Part shown: piece by piece, positions 33,960-45,634 of the stretch
Layout: the number at the start of each line of letters is the position of its first letter
How positions within the stretch are numbered: position 1 is the stretch's first letter
From: Paramyrothecium sp. XJ0827
Taxonomy: Eukaryota; Ascomycota; Sordariomycetes; Hypocreales; Stachybotryaceae
Direction of reading: 5' to 3'
NCBI GenBank assembly: GCA_020881915.1
Contig: JAJFPB010000002.1
Span: 3,596,001 to 3,660,000 of the forward strand
Length of the DNA stretch: 64,000 bases
Notes under the pieces: generated by a model
The model's database searches: none
Seen by the model: only the letters and a program-made list of their open reading frames with translations
Told to the model about the DNA's origin: nothing
Translations under genes and position numbers: made by a program

Positions 33960-34729
33960 CTTGGGCATGAGTGGCGGTCTTGCTGCAGAGTTGTAATTCT
34001 AGAGTGAGTGTGATCGACGCGACATGCTCACGGCGAAGATTGAAGAATGCCGGTCGAGAAGAGGGTGAGTTGGCGGAGCTCCGTAGCGTCGGCTTGTGCA
34101 ACGGTTGGAGCTTGAAGCCACGTTAATCTGATGCCCACTTGCCTCATTTGATGACGCACGGAGTCCGGCCACCTAAGATAAGGTACCGTTAGTACAGTGG
34201 CTGCAGCTGCGAGGTACCTCACCTACCTTGGGCATAGTCCCTTTCCTATTGAGGCAGACCGCACGTGATTCGACTACTCAACTCAATGCCGAAGATGCGA
34301 TGATGCGATGCAGTCCACACCTGCCCTTGGCCGCAACTGTTGGAGAAAAGGCCATCTCGAGTGCGCAGAACGTGCGTGAAAATACGCTTCTTGACTATCT
34401 TAATGAGCCTGCGTGGCATCGTTCTGAGAGAAGACGCGGCAATCTGCCTAATCCACGAAGCATGACCGCGCCAGTATCGCATTCCCCTGCCGTATGCCCC
34501 CCGTCATTCCCACATCCCATAAACCTGGGCACAATCGTGACAGCGGCAAGCCTGTGTCATTGCATCGCATTGCTCCGATCACCAAACGGAGACGTGATAA
34601 ATCACTTGCAGGGATATGCCATGCAGGGGGCCGAACAGACTGATCTCATGCCACCAGGTTGGCTAATGGGACTAACACCAAGGACATGACGTTTAAGTCC
34701 TTGCAGAACCTCATTGTCTTATGTCGCAA
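33960..34729. other. Intergenic region upstream of HRD1
   Basis: 770 bp containing the HRD1 promoter and the 3' end of the AAA ATPase gene. AGGTACC at 34181 and AGGTACCT at 34212-34219 lie about 250 bp upstream of the HRD1 start. A 153-residue frame (34228-34689) shows no domain and was rejected. Confidence 0.5.
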
Positions 34730-36788
34730 CTACATCTCCTCTGGATCTTCTAGAATGGAGTTCTGCCTCAGGAGGTTGTAGGGAACACGCGAAGCCTCAA
34801 TTGAAGACGCGCCCGTCACCTTCCTGGCCTGTTCGTTCAGCGTGTGATCAAACGCTGCCCTCACATCCAAGACCTTCTCAAGATGCCCGACCTGCAACTT
34901 TTTGCCCTCATATCGTGCGATTGTGAGTGCTGTGTTGATCGCTCCCGCAATCTCCCGTCCGTTCAGTACCTGCCGGATAACAAAGTCAATGGCATCGTCT
35001 ATGTCTTCAATACCGGTTTCGTCTGCAGGAACTTTCTGGAGGTATTGCGTCCAGATTTTCCGGCGTGTGTCAATGTCGGGTGAATTGTATCCCAAGGCAA
35101 GGTGAATTCGGGACTTCATGGCTTTATCGAAAGCTCGCAGCCGGTTTGTTGTGAGGAACACGACCCCGGAAAAGTACTCGAGCTCTTTGAGAAACACAGC
35201 TACGAGAGCATTGCGTTTGGCATCCCCGGATTTCTCATCCCGCGCTTCTAAAAACACGTCTGCCTCGTCCAGCAAGACCACAGCTTTCCAAAGCGTTGCA
35301 TACTGAAGCAGTTTCTTCAATTCCATCTCAAACAACCATGGGCTTACGAGCGTGTCAGTTCGTACTCGGCAGGGGCGGAGATCAGGTGCGCTTACATGTC
35401 TTCTTTGTTCAAGTCGCCCAACGATGCAGAAACAAGTGCCTTTCCCGTTTCTTCTGCCGCCACCTCTGCAGTCAAGGTCTTGCCTGAACCTGGAGCACCG
35501 TGCAGTAGGATAACAAGACCCTTACCTTTCTGCTCCGGCTGATCGCGGGCGTTGTCTGGGAAGCGGTGGGAGCTTACCAATGCTTTGAGTACCAGCTTTT
35601 GATCAGCCCCCAGGATCAACGATTCCCAGGCATCCTGCTTCCACTGCACTGGGCTGATGCTGTCGATAAAGAAGCGTGACCAACACTTCCGGCTCAACGA
35701 GAAGCCAATGGCGAATGGTGGACAAAGCAGTGGCTCGAGCTGGTCAACTTTCTTGATCGGTACCTGACTCCTGTGGTGATCACTCTGAAAAGTCATTCGA
35801 TCAAGCACCACTCGTCCGGACTCCTATGCCTAGTCAACCACTTGCACATTGCTTTCAGGCCGTCACATACCGTATACGGTAGCCAGACATCGTCAAAGCT
35901 CGTCATATCGGGATCAAACCATGACCATGGCGGCAGCTTCAGGTACTGAGCATGCCCATTGTATGCTCGGACGGACATGCCTGCTAGATCCAGGAACTTG
36001 CTTCCTCTTGTCTTCAGCTCTTCCTCCAGCTCATCGCCACTTCCCGCAAAGCGTCTGGGGAAGATGGGCAAATCTGTGACTACTGCAGGACTATCCCCAC
36101 CAAATTGTCGTTTCTGATATATGACGACCTTTTTTGTTGCTTGACCCTTCAGGATTCCATCGTGATCTGTGTACGTACAATGCACTTCCAAGTATGGGCC
36201 GACACTTGTACTCTCTTCGTACGCCGTTTTGTGGCATCGCAAGAGCCAGCTTTTCCCCATGACCTCGGTAAGAAGAACATCACCTGGCCGAAACAAAACC
36301 CATGCCGTAAGGTACGTGATCTGGCCTTTTCGGAGCATGGCCAAGATCTCATCGCGATCAGGGCCAATTTCATGCTTCATGAATTCGAAGAGAAGGTTCA
36401 GGTGCATGCGCATATCGACGTTTTCGGTTTCCTTGCGAAACGCGTCCAAGTCATCCCAGTAATGCATCAGCATTTGAAACGGGCTTGACAGTTGGAACGG
36501 GGCTGTGAAATCCGACGCCACCGGCGTATATGATTTAATCACTTCGCGAAAAACTCTCAGCAAATGCGGTGAGTTGACTTTGAGAGTGACCGACTTTGGC
36601 ACACTGGGGTTCTCGAGTTCGTAAGTTCGTTTGATAACCAGGGCGAAGGGGCTATCAGTATCTGTCAATGTAAATTTACCAAAGGCGTCTTGAATTTTCT
36701 TCGTGACCATCTCGCCATCCTTCTTTGGAGTGGCATGGTATGTCCTGAATTCGCATCGCGAGCCGGTCTCTGAGTCGGTAGACGCCAT
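34730..36788 (-). CDS. AAA+ ATPase with DUF7025-like N-terminal domain
   Basis: Predicted 652-residue protein. Exons are 35871-36788, 35396-35823 and 34730-35342; introns are 47 and 53 nt. The start is the ATG at 36786-36788; the frame extends upstream only to a GTG. The N-terminal 300 residues match the pattern of fungal proteins annotated DUF7025 (VKSYTPVASDF-like opening, then FKPGDVL-like VLFRPGDVLL, FPRRF, LPYT). The AAA domain has Walker A GAPGSGKT at 415-422, Walker B VVLLDEADVFLE with D474 and E475, and a sensor region VVFLTTNR. LNGREIAGAINTALTIAR is the lid-like segment. Such proteins are numerous in filamentous fungi and their role is unknown; similarity to BCS1/ATAD3-type AAA proteins is only general. 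It stands head to head with the NACHT gene, 502 bp apart. Confidence 0.85.
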
Positions 36789-37290
36789 TTTGATGTTCAC
36801 AAAGCGTGGTCGAGTCGAAAGGACACCAACACTTAGGGACGTGCAGCTTTGGGGAGGCGGCCAACAGTGCCTATAGTCATCCACCGAATTTAGTGGCTAA
36901 CGCGAGAATGCAGCAGGGATTCGGCCTTGAGAAATGACTGAAGCGACGTGCAAAAAGTCGCAACCCCATCTGCCCATGTTAGGCAGTCGGAGTGGGAAGC
37001 ATCAAAGAGGGGCATGTTCTAGGCAGCCCTGGTCACTGATAGTGAGGGCCTGTATGCTTGCGTATCGCGTCAGATATGAGGCTGATGCTTCACTGGGTGT
37101 TGAAGCATGCTGCAGATGAAATGTCTCCGAGCACCACCCCACCCTCCTGCTCCTACGGCCTGACTGTCATCTCGACGTTCCGCTTCATCGCCGACGAGTG
37201 TAATCGTGATCTCAAAAGGGGGTTTACTTCCAGCCCATGGCGGCAGCGTCGGAACGTTGCGTCAGGCGTTGAGCTTGGCCACATAGCAAG
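36789..37290. promoter_or_regulatory. Divergent promoter, AAA ATPase/NACHT protein
   Basis: 502 bp between divergent start codons of two P-loop ATPase genes, so promoter elements are probably shared. No clear motif was seen. Confidence 0.5.
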
Positions 37291-40200
37291 ATGCGACAGT
37301 CCACAAGCGAGACACGGGCTCTCCCAAGATTGAGCGGCGAAACCTTGCGATTATCCGATGCACCACCTCGAAACGTTTTTGGGAGGGCCATCGACGAGTT
37401 TCTGGCTGATATTGCAGCAAAGGAGAAGAGCGACACCAAGAATCCATTCGTCAAGGAGCTTCTCGCCAGCCAAAAAGACGCTTTAGCAGACAAGAATGTA
37501 GTGTCACAGGCCGATTTTCAGGGCAACGAGCTGCAGGAGTTTATTGTGAACTTGGAAAGTCGAAGGCATTCAGGGCGAACCTATCGGGTTCTGAAACGAC
37601 TTGGTCCATTCTTGGAAGGCCTCAAGAACCTGCTGAGAATGTGCGAGTCCCTCTCTCAAGCAAGCCCGTTGGGAGTTGGTGCTGCTTTCGCCGGGGCCCG
37701 TGTGGTGTTGGAGCTTGCAATCACCCATCATACATATTTCGACATCATTGTTGATGCCATGGAAAGGATTGGCGGCTACCTCGTCTGCTATGAAAAGTAC
37801 GAAGAAGCTTTTGACTCATTATCGGAGTTCCAAGATCGTCTCACCAGATCATACAGGCGTATCATAGAATTCTGGTACAGCGTTTCGCGGGACCTCTCTC
37901 AAAAGAATCTTTTCCTTCGAAGTCTGACCGTATCGCTCATCTCAGACACCGAAACCACACTGAAAGGATTGAAAGATGATTGCCAACACATTCAAGGTCT
38001 CGCCAACGCGACGGGATCGCTTGAAATGAAGAAAGAAAGAGACAAGAATATCCAACAGGGTGTTCGAGACTGGATCATGGGAGGTCTCCCCTACGTTGAC
38101 GTCAGGGAGGACCAGCAGCGAGAACTAGAGCGAAGGCAAGACAAAACCTGTACATGGTTCTTCCACGACAAGCGGTTCATCGAGTGGCGCGACAATACCA
38201 GAGAAAACAGTGTCCTCTGGTACAATGCAGACCCGGGAGCCGGCAAGACTGTCATGACTTCAGCCATAGTCGACCATCTTATCCAGGAAGGACAACCTGT
38301 TGCTTGGTGGTATTTCTCGTTTAACAATCCGAAACGGCGCCTTGCAATCAGTTGTTTACGTTCGCTGGCCCTCCGTCTACTTACTGTCCTCGACTATGTT
38401 CCTGACGAGCTCCTGGCAGTTTGTGAAGAGGAAATGAAGCACCACGCCGTTCACCTGAATTCAATTTCCGTGGCCGTCGAAGCTGTCCACAAGTTAATCA
38501 ACCAATGTGGCCACATTCATATCGTCATCGACGGCATCGACGAATGCTTTGACGAAGATGACTTGCTGCGCAACTTGCCACTTCTTATCAACAAAGAGAC
38601 ACGAGGACTTGTGAAATGGCTCTTCACAAGCCGCAACCACGCGAACATACGTAGAATGATGGATATCGTCAAGGCTGTGGAGATTGTACCCGACCAGGAA
38701 GCTTTGTTTAAAGATGTTCAACTGTACTTTGACGAAAACTTGAAGGTTAAGGGAGACCTGTCAAAGTACACCGAGCGGGAGAACAACTTTCTGTATGCGA
38801 AATTTGTTTGCGACACCCTTCATGGCGAAGGCTATACATGCAACGCAGAGATCGAGGAGGCTCTAGAAAAGTTCCCGAAAAACTTGACGACTTACTATAC
38901 ACGAGCTCTGGAGAAGATCGCGCTCCAGACTGAAAAGAAGCAGGAGCTCGCACGGTGCGTATCACAGCTTCTACCTAGAAGTAGCAAGGCCGTGCCGTTT
39001 TACTGACAGTGTGCATCAGTCGTGTATTTTCCCTTGTGGTAGGGGCTCTGCAGCCGATCACCCTCGACGAAGCAATCGACGCTCTTGCCATTCGTCAAGG
39101 AGCCGAAGACTACGACCCTGACTTGCGACCCCGACACGTAGAAATGATCAACGAGCTGTGCGCGCCTCTTCTTTCGTTTGAGAGTTCAGAAGAAGCGAAC
39201 AAGAACCCAGTTCTAAAACTGTATCACAAGACCGTGGAAGACTTCTTCCTGCAAGATCCTGACGAGCTCAGAGTTGGCAACCATTTGCGGAAGTTCTTCC
39301 AGACGCGGCGAGATATCAATGTCGAATTGGGATTGCACTGCCTCACCTACCTTAGTTATCATCGCTACACAAAAACTTTGGACTTGACCGAGCTTGTCCA
39401 CAACCCGCCCAAGGAACACGCATTCTTACGGTATGCAGCGACGTTCTGGTTCCAACATCTGCTCTCTGAACCAAGTCCCGAGGTGGTCGCCGCAACAAAG
39501 CAGTTTCTAAGAAGCAAGGCACTTTGGACTTGCTTGGAAGTGCAGGGCCGAGTGTCTCCGTTCTTGTTCGGCCGGTACGCCAGCCAAAGGCGAAGGGGGT
39601 CGTATCGGATGGGCATCAGAGGTGCTGGCTGTAGTGATGATGACTGCTTTGGCGTCCCTTTACCACAGTGGCTTGATAAGCTTTCAGCCGAGCTGCGACT
39701 TCTAGATCGCTCCTTTTGCTGCTTTCTGGACGAGTGGCGAGAGGTTTTGGTAGTCGCTCCTGAAGGCTTGCCCGCTTGTTTACCCTTGACCAAGACGGAG
39801 GGTGGCTGCCACCTAAGCTCACCCTCCAAGGCCAGGCCACTCAAGGTCGAATACTTAGCGGACAAGTTGGATTTGGGTTCTATTTCGGAGATCCTTCAAA
39901 TTCAGATCTCTATTGGCAAGCCGCTATGGGCCAAGGTTCTCTGCCGTACCAAGACCGGTCGGCACGGTGAGTTCCAACGACTTCAAATACCCCTGTTTTC
40001 GAAGCATAAACCGACCAAGTCAAGTTTACCCCTGCCTATCGACAGGACGAACGAGGCTGGAGCGATAGAGTTCGTGGAGAGTGTTGATGGAAAAGAAGTA
40101 TCTCTCGAAGCATGGTCAATTGATCAAGAAACCCTGACGCTCAGGCACACAGCAAGCTCTGCGAGCGAACAGATAAAGCTACCACTATCTATGCATAGAG

Positions 40201-41626
40201 CAGGGTCTCTGCGCCGCAAGGGCCATCAAAAGCTCTTCCTGAAACCAGTCGAATGCTCGTCCATGAACTCCCCAATCCAGATGTTTCGCGTCATGTGGAG
40301 AGGTGATCCTTCAAAACGTTCTGCGTTCCCCGAGACTAAGGGTGCTGCAGAAGCCTCAAGCAATGAGTCGGATTCCGGCGTGTCAAGTGATGACGATGAC
40401 GAATCTACGGACGAATCTACGGACGATGATGAGCGCGAGGGTGGAAGTGAGGGCGACTTCTCAAACGATGATGAATCCGATGATGATGGCGACGATGGCA
40501 ACTCGACGTATTCAACTAGCTCAGGGGACGACGCGGCTGAAAGGGTTTTAGACAACGATTCTGTTACAAGTGTCGAAGAGAGCGGCGAGGAAGAACTATG
40601 CTCGGACACTCTGATAGTGCTGGCGCCTGGCAAGCGTCCGCACTGGTTCAATAGCTGGTCAAGTCCCTTAAACAAATGGGCACACATCAGCGCTGCTGCC
40701 CACCCATACCTTTCCAAGGTAGCGGTCACGCATACGCCGTTCAAGCTGGACATACTTGACCTGGAAACCGGGAAGCAACAGACAAGAAGTCTCCCTGAAT
40801 TGGCTGATCTCCAGGCGGTGCCAGTGGCATCAACCAGAGGTAAGCAAAACTGGGGAAGCACATCGATTCCAGCAGGCCACGACTAACCATATGTTTAGAG
40901 CTTCGTTTCTCGCCGTGCGGGAATTACCTTCATTTTCTCCTGATTTCCTTCATCGATGACGGCCCCGGAACAAAGTGCCATGTGAAGCTGTCCACGTTCG
41001 ACTTCAACGACGAAGGTGATGCCGACGATACGTTGGTGCGCGGCTTCCAAGCACGGAGCTGCGCATATTGGCTATGGGGGAGGCCAGAAAACATTGCGCC
41101 GCCGCTGGCACTGACGTTTTGGAATGATGATGTAGTCGTCGTCGCCCTGCCGCACTTGACATGCGATCCACGGATATTGAAAATTCCAATTCCACGGGGC
41201 AGAGATGCCGATCATACAACTTCGGGAGCGAATGGAGATGACGACGCGGCTGTCCTGACCCTCCGCGAGCAGATTTACTTCCCCTCGACCACTACGCGAC
41301 GCAACAGCCAGCTGATATACCGAGGAGGTGGTGAAGGCGAGGACGACTACCTGTTCTTGTCACTTGGCCCGCTGTTGATGACACCGACGAGCGACTTGAC
41401 GGATGCCAGCCGTGCAAAGCCACCTGTCGTTCTACGGTGGAAGATCGCTGGCAAGGACGGTTGGAAGGCCTGCGACGCAAACATGGACCAGCGCTCGCTG
41501 CTCAACGGGGAGACGACCATGATAAGCAGACTGAGGGGCACGTTCGTCGACGAGAACCGGTCCTTTGGTGTACCGATTCGGGGAGGTCTGAACTGGAGCA
41601 GGAAGGGCTTCTTGAGCTGCGGATAA
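37291..41626 (+). CDS. NACHT-domain STAND (NLR-type) protein
   Basis: Predicted 1403-residue signal-transducing ATPase of the kind used by fungi in vegetative incompatibility and possibly immunity. Exons are 37291-38954, 39020-40839 and 40899-41626, in frame. Residues 60-280 are helical (FLEGLKNLLRMCESLSQASPLG, VVLELAITHHTYFDIIVDAMERIG), like the N-terminal domain often found before NACHT in fungi (DUF7708-like, tentative). NACHT: Walker A DPGAGKT at 314-320, Walker B IVIDGIDE around 411-418, LFTSRN sensor. A winged-helix-like region follows (LVVGALQPITLDEAIDALAI; LYHKTVEDFF). There are no ankyrin, TPR or regular WD repeats. Instead there is an Asp/Ser/Glu-rich linker (about 1010-1065) and a C-terminal 300 residues with one WD-like start (RFSPCGNYLHFLL), perhaps a degenerate beta-propeller. 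Function is inferred from the family only. Confidence 0.87.
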
Positions 41627-42927
41627 TACCCTAGGATAGTCTGGGCAAGCAAGGGGCGTCTTGCTCTGCCGTCTGGCGACGGTGTTGCCTACACAATGCA
41701 GCGAGATGTTTATTTCTGGATTGAAGTTCTCAATCGTAGCATGAGGCTGGGCCTTTCTATTATTACCTCTTGATGCTCGACCTTGGCAGCGAACCCGAAA
41801 TACGAGCAAGATCGAGGGACCACTCGAGCATATCGCTACAGCCGACTTACACCACGTGTGCGTCTCTTTTACCGGATGCCTACCTTGGCTCACCGCGGCA
41901 TGCCGATGCCTCCAGGCACCGCAGAGCCATGAGGCGGCGGCGCAGCCCCCCAGAGGTAAAGGTTGAAAGTCCCCGAGTGGACGGCGTGCAGGCAGCTCCA
42001 GTGAACAGGAATAGCATGCAGGCCGCCCCTCCCGTAAGCCATCGTTATCTCGGCCCGCCATCTTCAGGGAGTGCGTAAAAGCGGTAGGTAAAAGGACACA
42101 AACAACAAGCGTCCAGTGACCGCCTTGGCTGATATGGCTTCACGGGGGTGCCCTCGTTTCGCTCCACCGAGACCATGCCGTAGAAAGCAGGCACGCAAGC
42201 AAGAAAAGCGAGCAAAATAAAGCCAAAGCAGCAGGGCGAGGAGCATGTCAGCCACGCGGTCTTGACCACGTTGGACGTAGCAGAGAATGCGACGCTGCAA
42301 TGACACGCAGGTGAACATGGCTTTCTCCCCCCCCCTCCATCCCGCCCGCCGATTCTGCGGAGGGGGGTGGTTGAAATTCGGCGGACGGACGGACGAGGTT
42401 AGGACGGTGGACTGGCCAGTGTAGAACAACCAAGGAGGAAGACGAACGCAGAGAGGGCATACAGGACTGGTCAACAAGGTCACACTCCTCCCCCTTGCCC
42501 TACGGCAGGCGGAGATGCGCGGCGGAAGAGACGGGATGAAAGTGGAAGAGGAGGAGGGTGGTGGTGATGAGATTGCAGGGGGGACAAGGGGAGAGAAGGA
42601 AAAAACGTGCTGCATCGAGCGGCATATCACCATACGGAGGGCGGCCCAGAACTGCAGTCGCATCGCGTGGTCTGCCTTGGGAGGTGTGGGATGCTGTAAT
42701 GCCCACATGCGTGTATGTGTATGTATGGGGACGATGCCGGGGCCACGGCGCGGCTCCAGTCGAGCGTTTCGAGGTTTGAGGTTGACCTCTTTTTCAGGTC
42801 AGCGCAAATCTACGCTCTGCTCTGGCTGCAACCGGTAGGCGGGGGAGGGATGCATTGCATGCGAGAGCAATGCTGCTCGGCCTCTGGCGAACTCGACATG
42901 CACCACCACGCTGCCGACTTACATGAT

Positions 42928-42941
42928 GCGCGCGCGCGCGG
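42928..42941. repeat. (GC)7 alternating tract
   Basis: Fourteen bases of perfect alternating GC, a sequence able to adopt left-handed (Z) DNA. A similar CG tract lies at 44341-44350. Confidence 0.8.
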
Positions 42942-43968
42942 GTGGTGGGATAGGCGTCGCCCTCCGTCCGTTGCGGGACATGCTTTGTTTCTCTTTCTCG
43001 CCCGGCCGGGCCGTCAGTGACATGGGAGAGAGATATGGAGAGGAGGCTCGGCTACGACGACGATTACATCCTACTTTGATTGGGATAGTCCCGCGCCGAA
43101 TTAGACCGACTGATCTGGAAGGAAGGGGGGGGAGGCGGAGATCTAGATGCATCTTGGACTCGTTTCGTTTGGTGAGTGCTGCATCGACTGACTGTACTGG
43201 CACGCAATGCCCTTTAGGGTCGGATGCGCTCCCAGACTAGTAATAACGGACAGAACTGGGCAATTGATCGGAAACCATCTACAATGGAGGTATGCGGCCT
43301 CCCCAAAGCGGGAAGGGAAAGGCGTGGGTAAGCGCCCCGAGGGCGACACAGCGCGTGTAAGTCGAAAGAGAAGAGCCGGCCCCCAAAGCACCCATCTCGT
43401 CCAAAGGGTGTGAGCCAACCACGGGGAAGAAGCACGGCGCTACCGCACGGCCGTGCTCCTTGGGGGCGATATTCAACCTCTTTCTTGGGGCCTTTCAGAG
43501 CCGGCCGCGAAGAGGAAAGCAGTGATCATCTGCAAATTAGATGCTGTGATGTTTTATTTTGTGCCTCGGCCTACACACATGAGAGAGAGAAGCTTGGCCA
43601 AACCACCCGCCTTCGCTGGCTCAATTCCCGGCTTGCCAAAACCGAGAAGCCTCCTTTTTTCAAACCCGCGCGGTCCCACGGTTCGGGAATGCGTGCTAGA
43701 CACGGGTTCGGGTTTGAAAATGAGAGAGAGGCAGAGATAGACAGCGGAAGGCGTTCCGCAACGGCGGCCTTATCTGACGCCGAGCGGAGCAAGAGCAAAG
43801 CAGAGGGCCGTGGACAAGAGAAGAGGGCAAGGGGGCCCCCGGCCGGTAGTGTCTTTCACTCATCTTTCCCCCAAAAATGGGGGCCCCTGTTTGAGTTGTC
43901 CCTTACTAGCTGTTTGTGGGAAGCCCAAATCGTACTCCATTCTGGTCAGCAAGATGTTGAGGGAGCAC

Positions 43969-43981
43969 GGGGGGGGGGGGG
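43969..43981. repeat. G13 homopolymer
   Basis: A run of thirteen G residues inside the gene desert. The exact length may be affected by sequencing error. Confidence 0.75.
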
Positions 43982-45142
43982 CGTCCCGGCATTGACTCGC
44001 CGTTAAGGCTGGGCGGGCGCCATTCTGCGAGATCTGCCCTCTGGCGGATTTGCACGACGAAGAAAGGACGAGGGCGAGGGCAGGGGCGCGGGAAACAGCA
44101 CTGACCAAGTCGGCCGCCTCGTCGGATGTTTGTGGAGCCGGGAGCGAGGCAGACTTGGGCCGTCCCAGAGGCATCAGATTGGACTGAACCCTGGCCCTAG
44201 ACCGGGGGAGGGAAAGACGAGGTTGTAAACCCGACTGCCGATAGTATGATTGTGATATGGGACACGAGCGAGAGCAAGATGCATGGTATAGTGGGTTTCT
44301 CTTTTACATGGCCCAAAAGACACAACACATACCATACGCTCGCGCGCGCGAAAGACAGGCGAAGGGAGATACGGCCTCACGACACGCCCTGCTTGGCCGG
44401 CCAAAAAAGCCCGCCGTGGCCACGCGGTGGCGACCAGCTTCTCTCTCTCCGTTCCATGCTCTGGGAACACGCCCCTCCTCCTTCATGGGATGGATTGGTG
44501 TTCTCGTTGCGGTGGAAAAAAAAACGCTGGGAGGGCGATTCCAGGCATAGTCCTTGAAGGTGGAGCGGGATGGCGGGCCTGGACGGACAACATGATCAAC
44601 AAGGCTTGTTCTAAGAGGCAAAAAAAAAAGGATTGGCCTCTAGTTGCAAATCTAGCTTCTTTCTTCGTCGCCCCTTGAACCCGGCAAGAAAGGAAAAATA
44701 CAGAAAAGTGAGAGGGGAAGAGACTACCATCGTGAAGACGAGCAAGTTCCAGAACCACTAGGGATGAATAGTCCGCCCTGCTTCCCCGTTGGCCTCGGAG
44801 ACAGTCGACGCCGGAGCATCAACTAGACAGAACTAAACAAGGCCGGCAAAGCACACGTTATCTGCCTCTGCTAGCAGCAAGGCAGGCAGTCCCGTGCTTG
44901 CGTGCGGCCGCCCGCCGAACGCACTAAACACGGGGTTTGCATACTAGACAGATTGATAGAGATTGGAGCGAGGGAGGCACCCGCGCTTTAGCAAATCCAA
45001 ATGTGTAAGTCTAATGCAACGACAACTCTGCTGGTCGTCGATCTAGAACAGAGGCCAGCCACTAAGAAACCAAACAACCCCTTACTGCCCCGGAAGGGAA
45101 GATAGAGGGTCGCCTGTTGACCGTAACGAGCGACAAGTTGTT

Positions 45143-45161
45143 GCAGCAGCAGCAGCAGCAG
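45143..45161. repeat. (GCA)6 trinucleotide repeat
   Basis: Six GCA units plus one base. They create a poly-Gln stretch in an open frame that I do not regard as a gene. Confidence 0.85.
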
Positions 45162-45548
45162 AAGATAGTAGGAAGCAGGTATATGCCCCTGCACATCTGT
45201 CTATGCCGGGTCATTTGGGGAGCAGATTCCGGCCCTGGCACCCAAACGCCGATCGTCCCAAACAGGCAATCCGTCATTGTCGACATGGCATCGCACAGCA
45301 GACTCAATTCATCAACCCGGTCTGTCCAGTCCCGTCTCTGCCACACCCCGTCTTGGCCCATGATTGGGCCTCGCCTTGCCCCCTCCCCCTGTAGAGCTCC
45401 CCCAAGCGATCCAAGAAGAAACTGGCTGGTTCCCGCTGTGGATAGGTGTGCCACCCTCTCAAGCTCTCTATCTATCACCTGGAGCCAACTTGCACGGATA
45501 GGCATGCTTCCGGGAGTTGATCTTTTGTCGTTTTGGGCCCTGGACAAG

Positions 45549-45576
45549 GGGAGAGGGAGAGGAGAGAGAGAGAGAG
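45549..45576. repeat. GA-rich purine tract
   Basis: A pure G/A stretch ending in a perfect GA dinucleotide run, 35 bp before the CCAG tetranucleotide repeat. Confidence 0.75.
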
Positions 45577-45610
45577 CCGCAAGTAGTTGGCGGCTAACTC
45601 GAAAGCCTAG

Positions 45611-45634
45611 CCAGCCAGCCAGCCAGCCAGCCAG
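45611..45634. repeat. (CCAG)6 tetranucleotide repeat
   Basis: Six perfect CCAG units in the gene desert, part of a cluster of simple repeats at 45.1-46.0 kb that ends in an A-rich stretch (about 45836-45970). Confidence 0.85.

Noticed and set aside
34228..34689. 153-codon plus-strand frame between HRD1 and the AAA gene
   Set aside because: No recognisable domain, and it lies in the HRD1 upstream region. Possible but unsupported.
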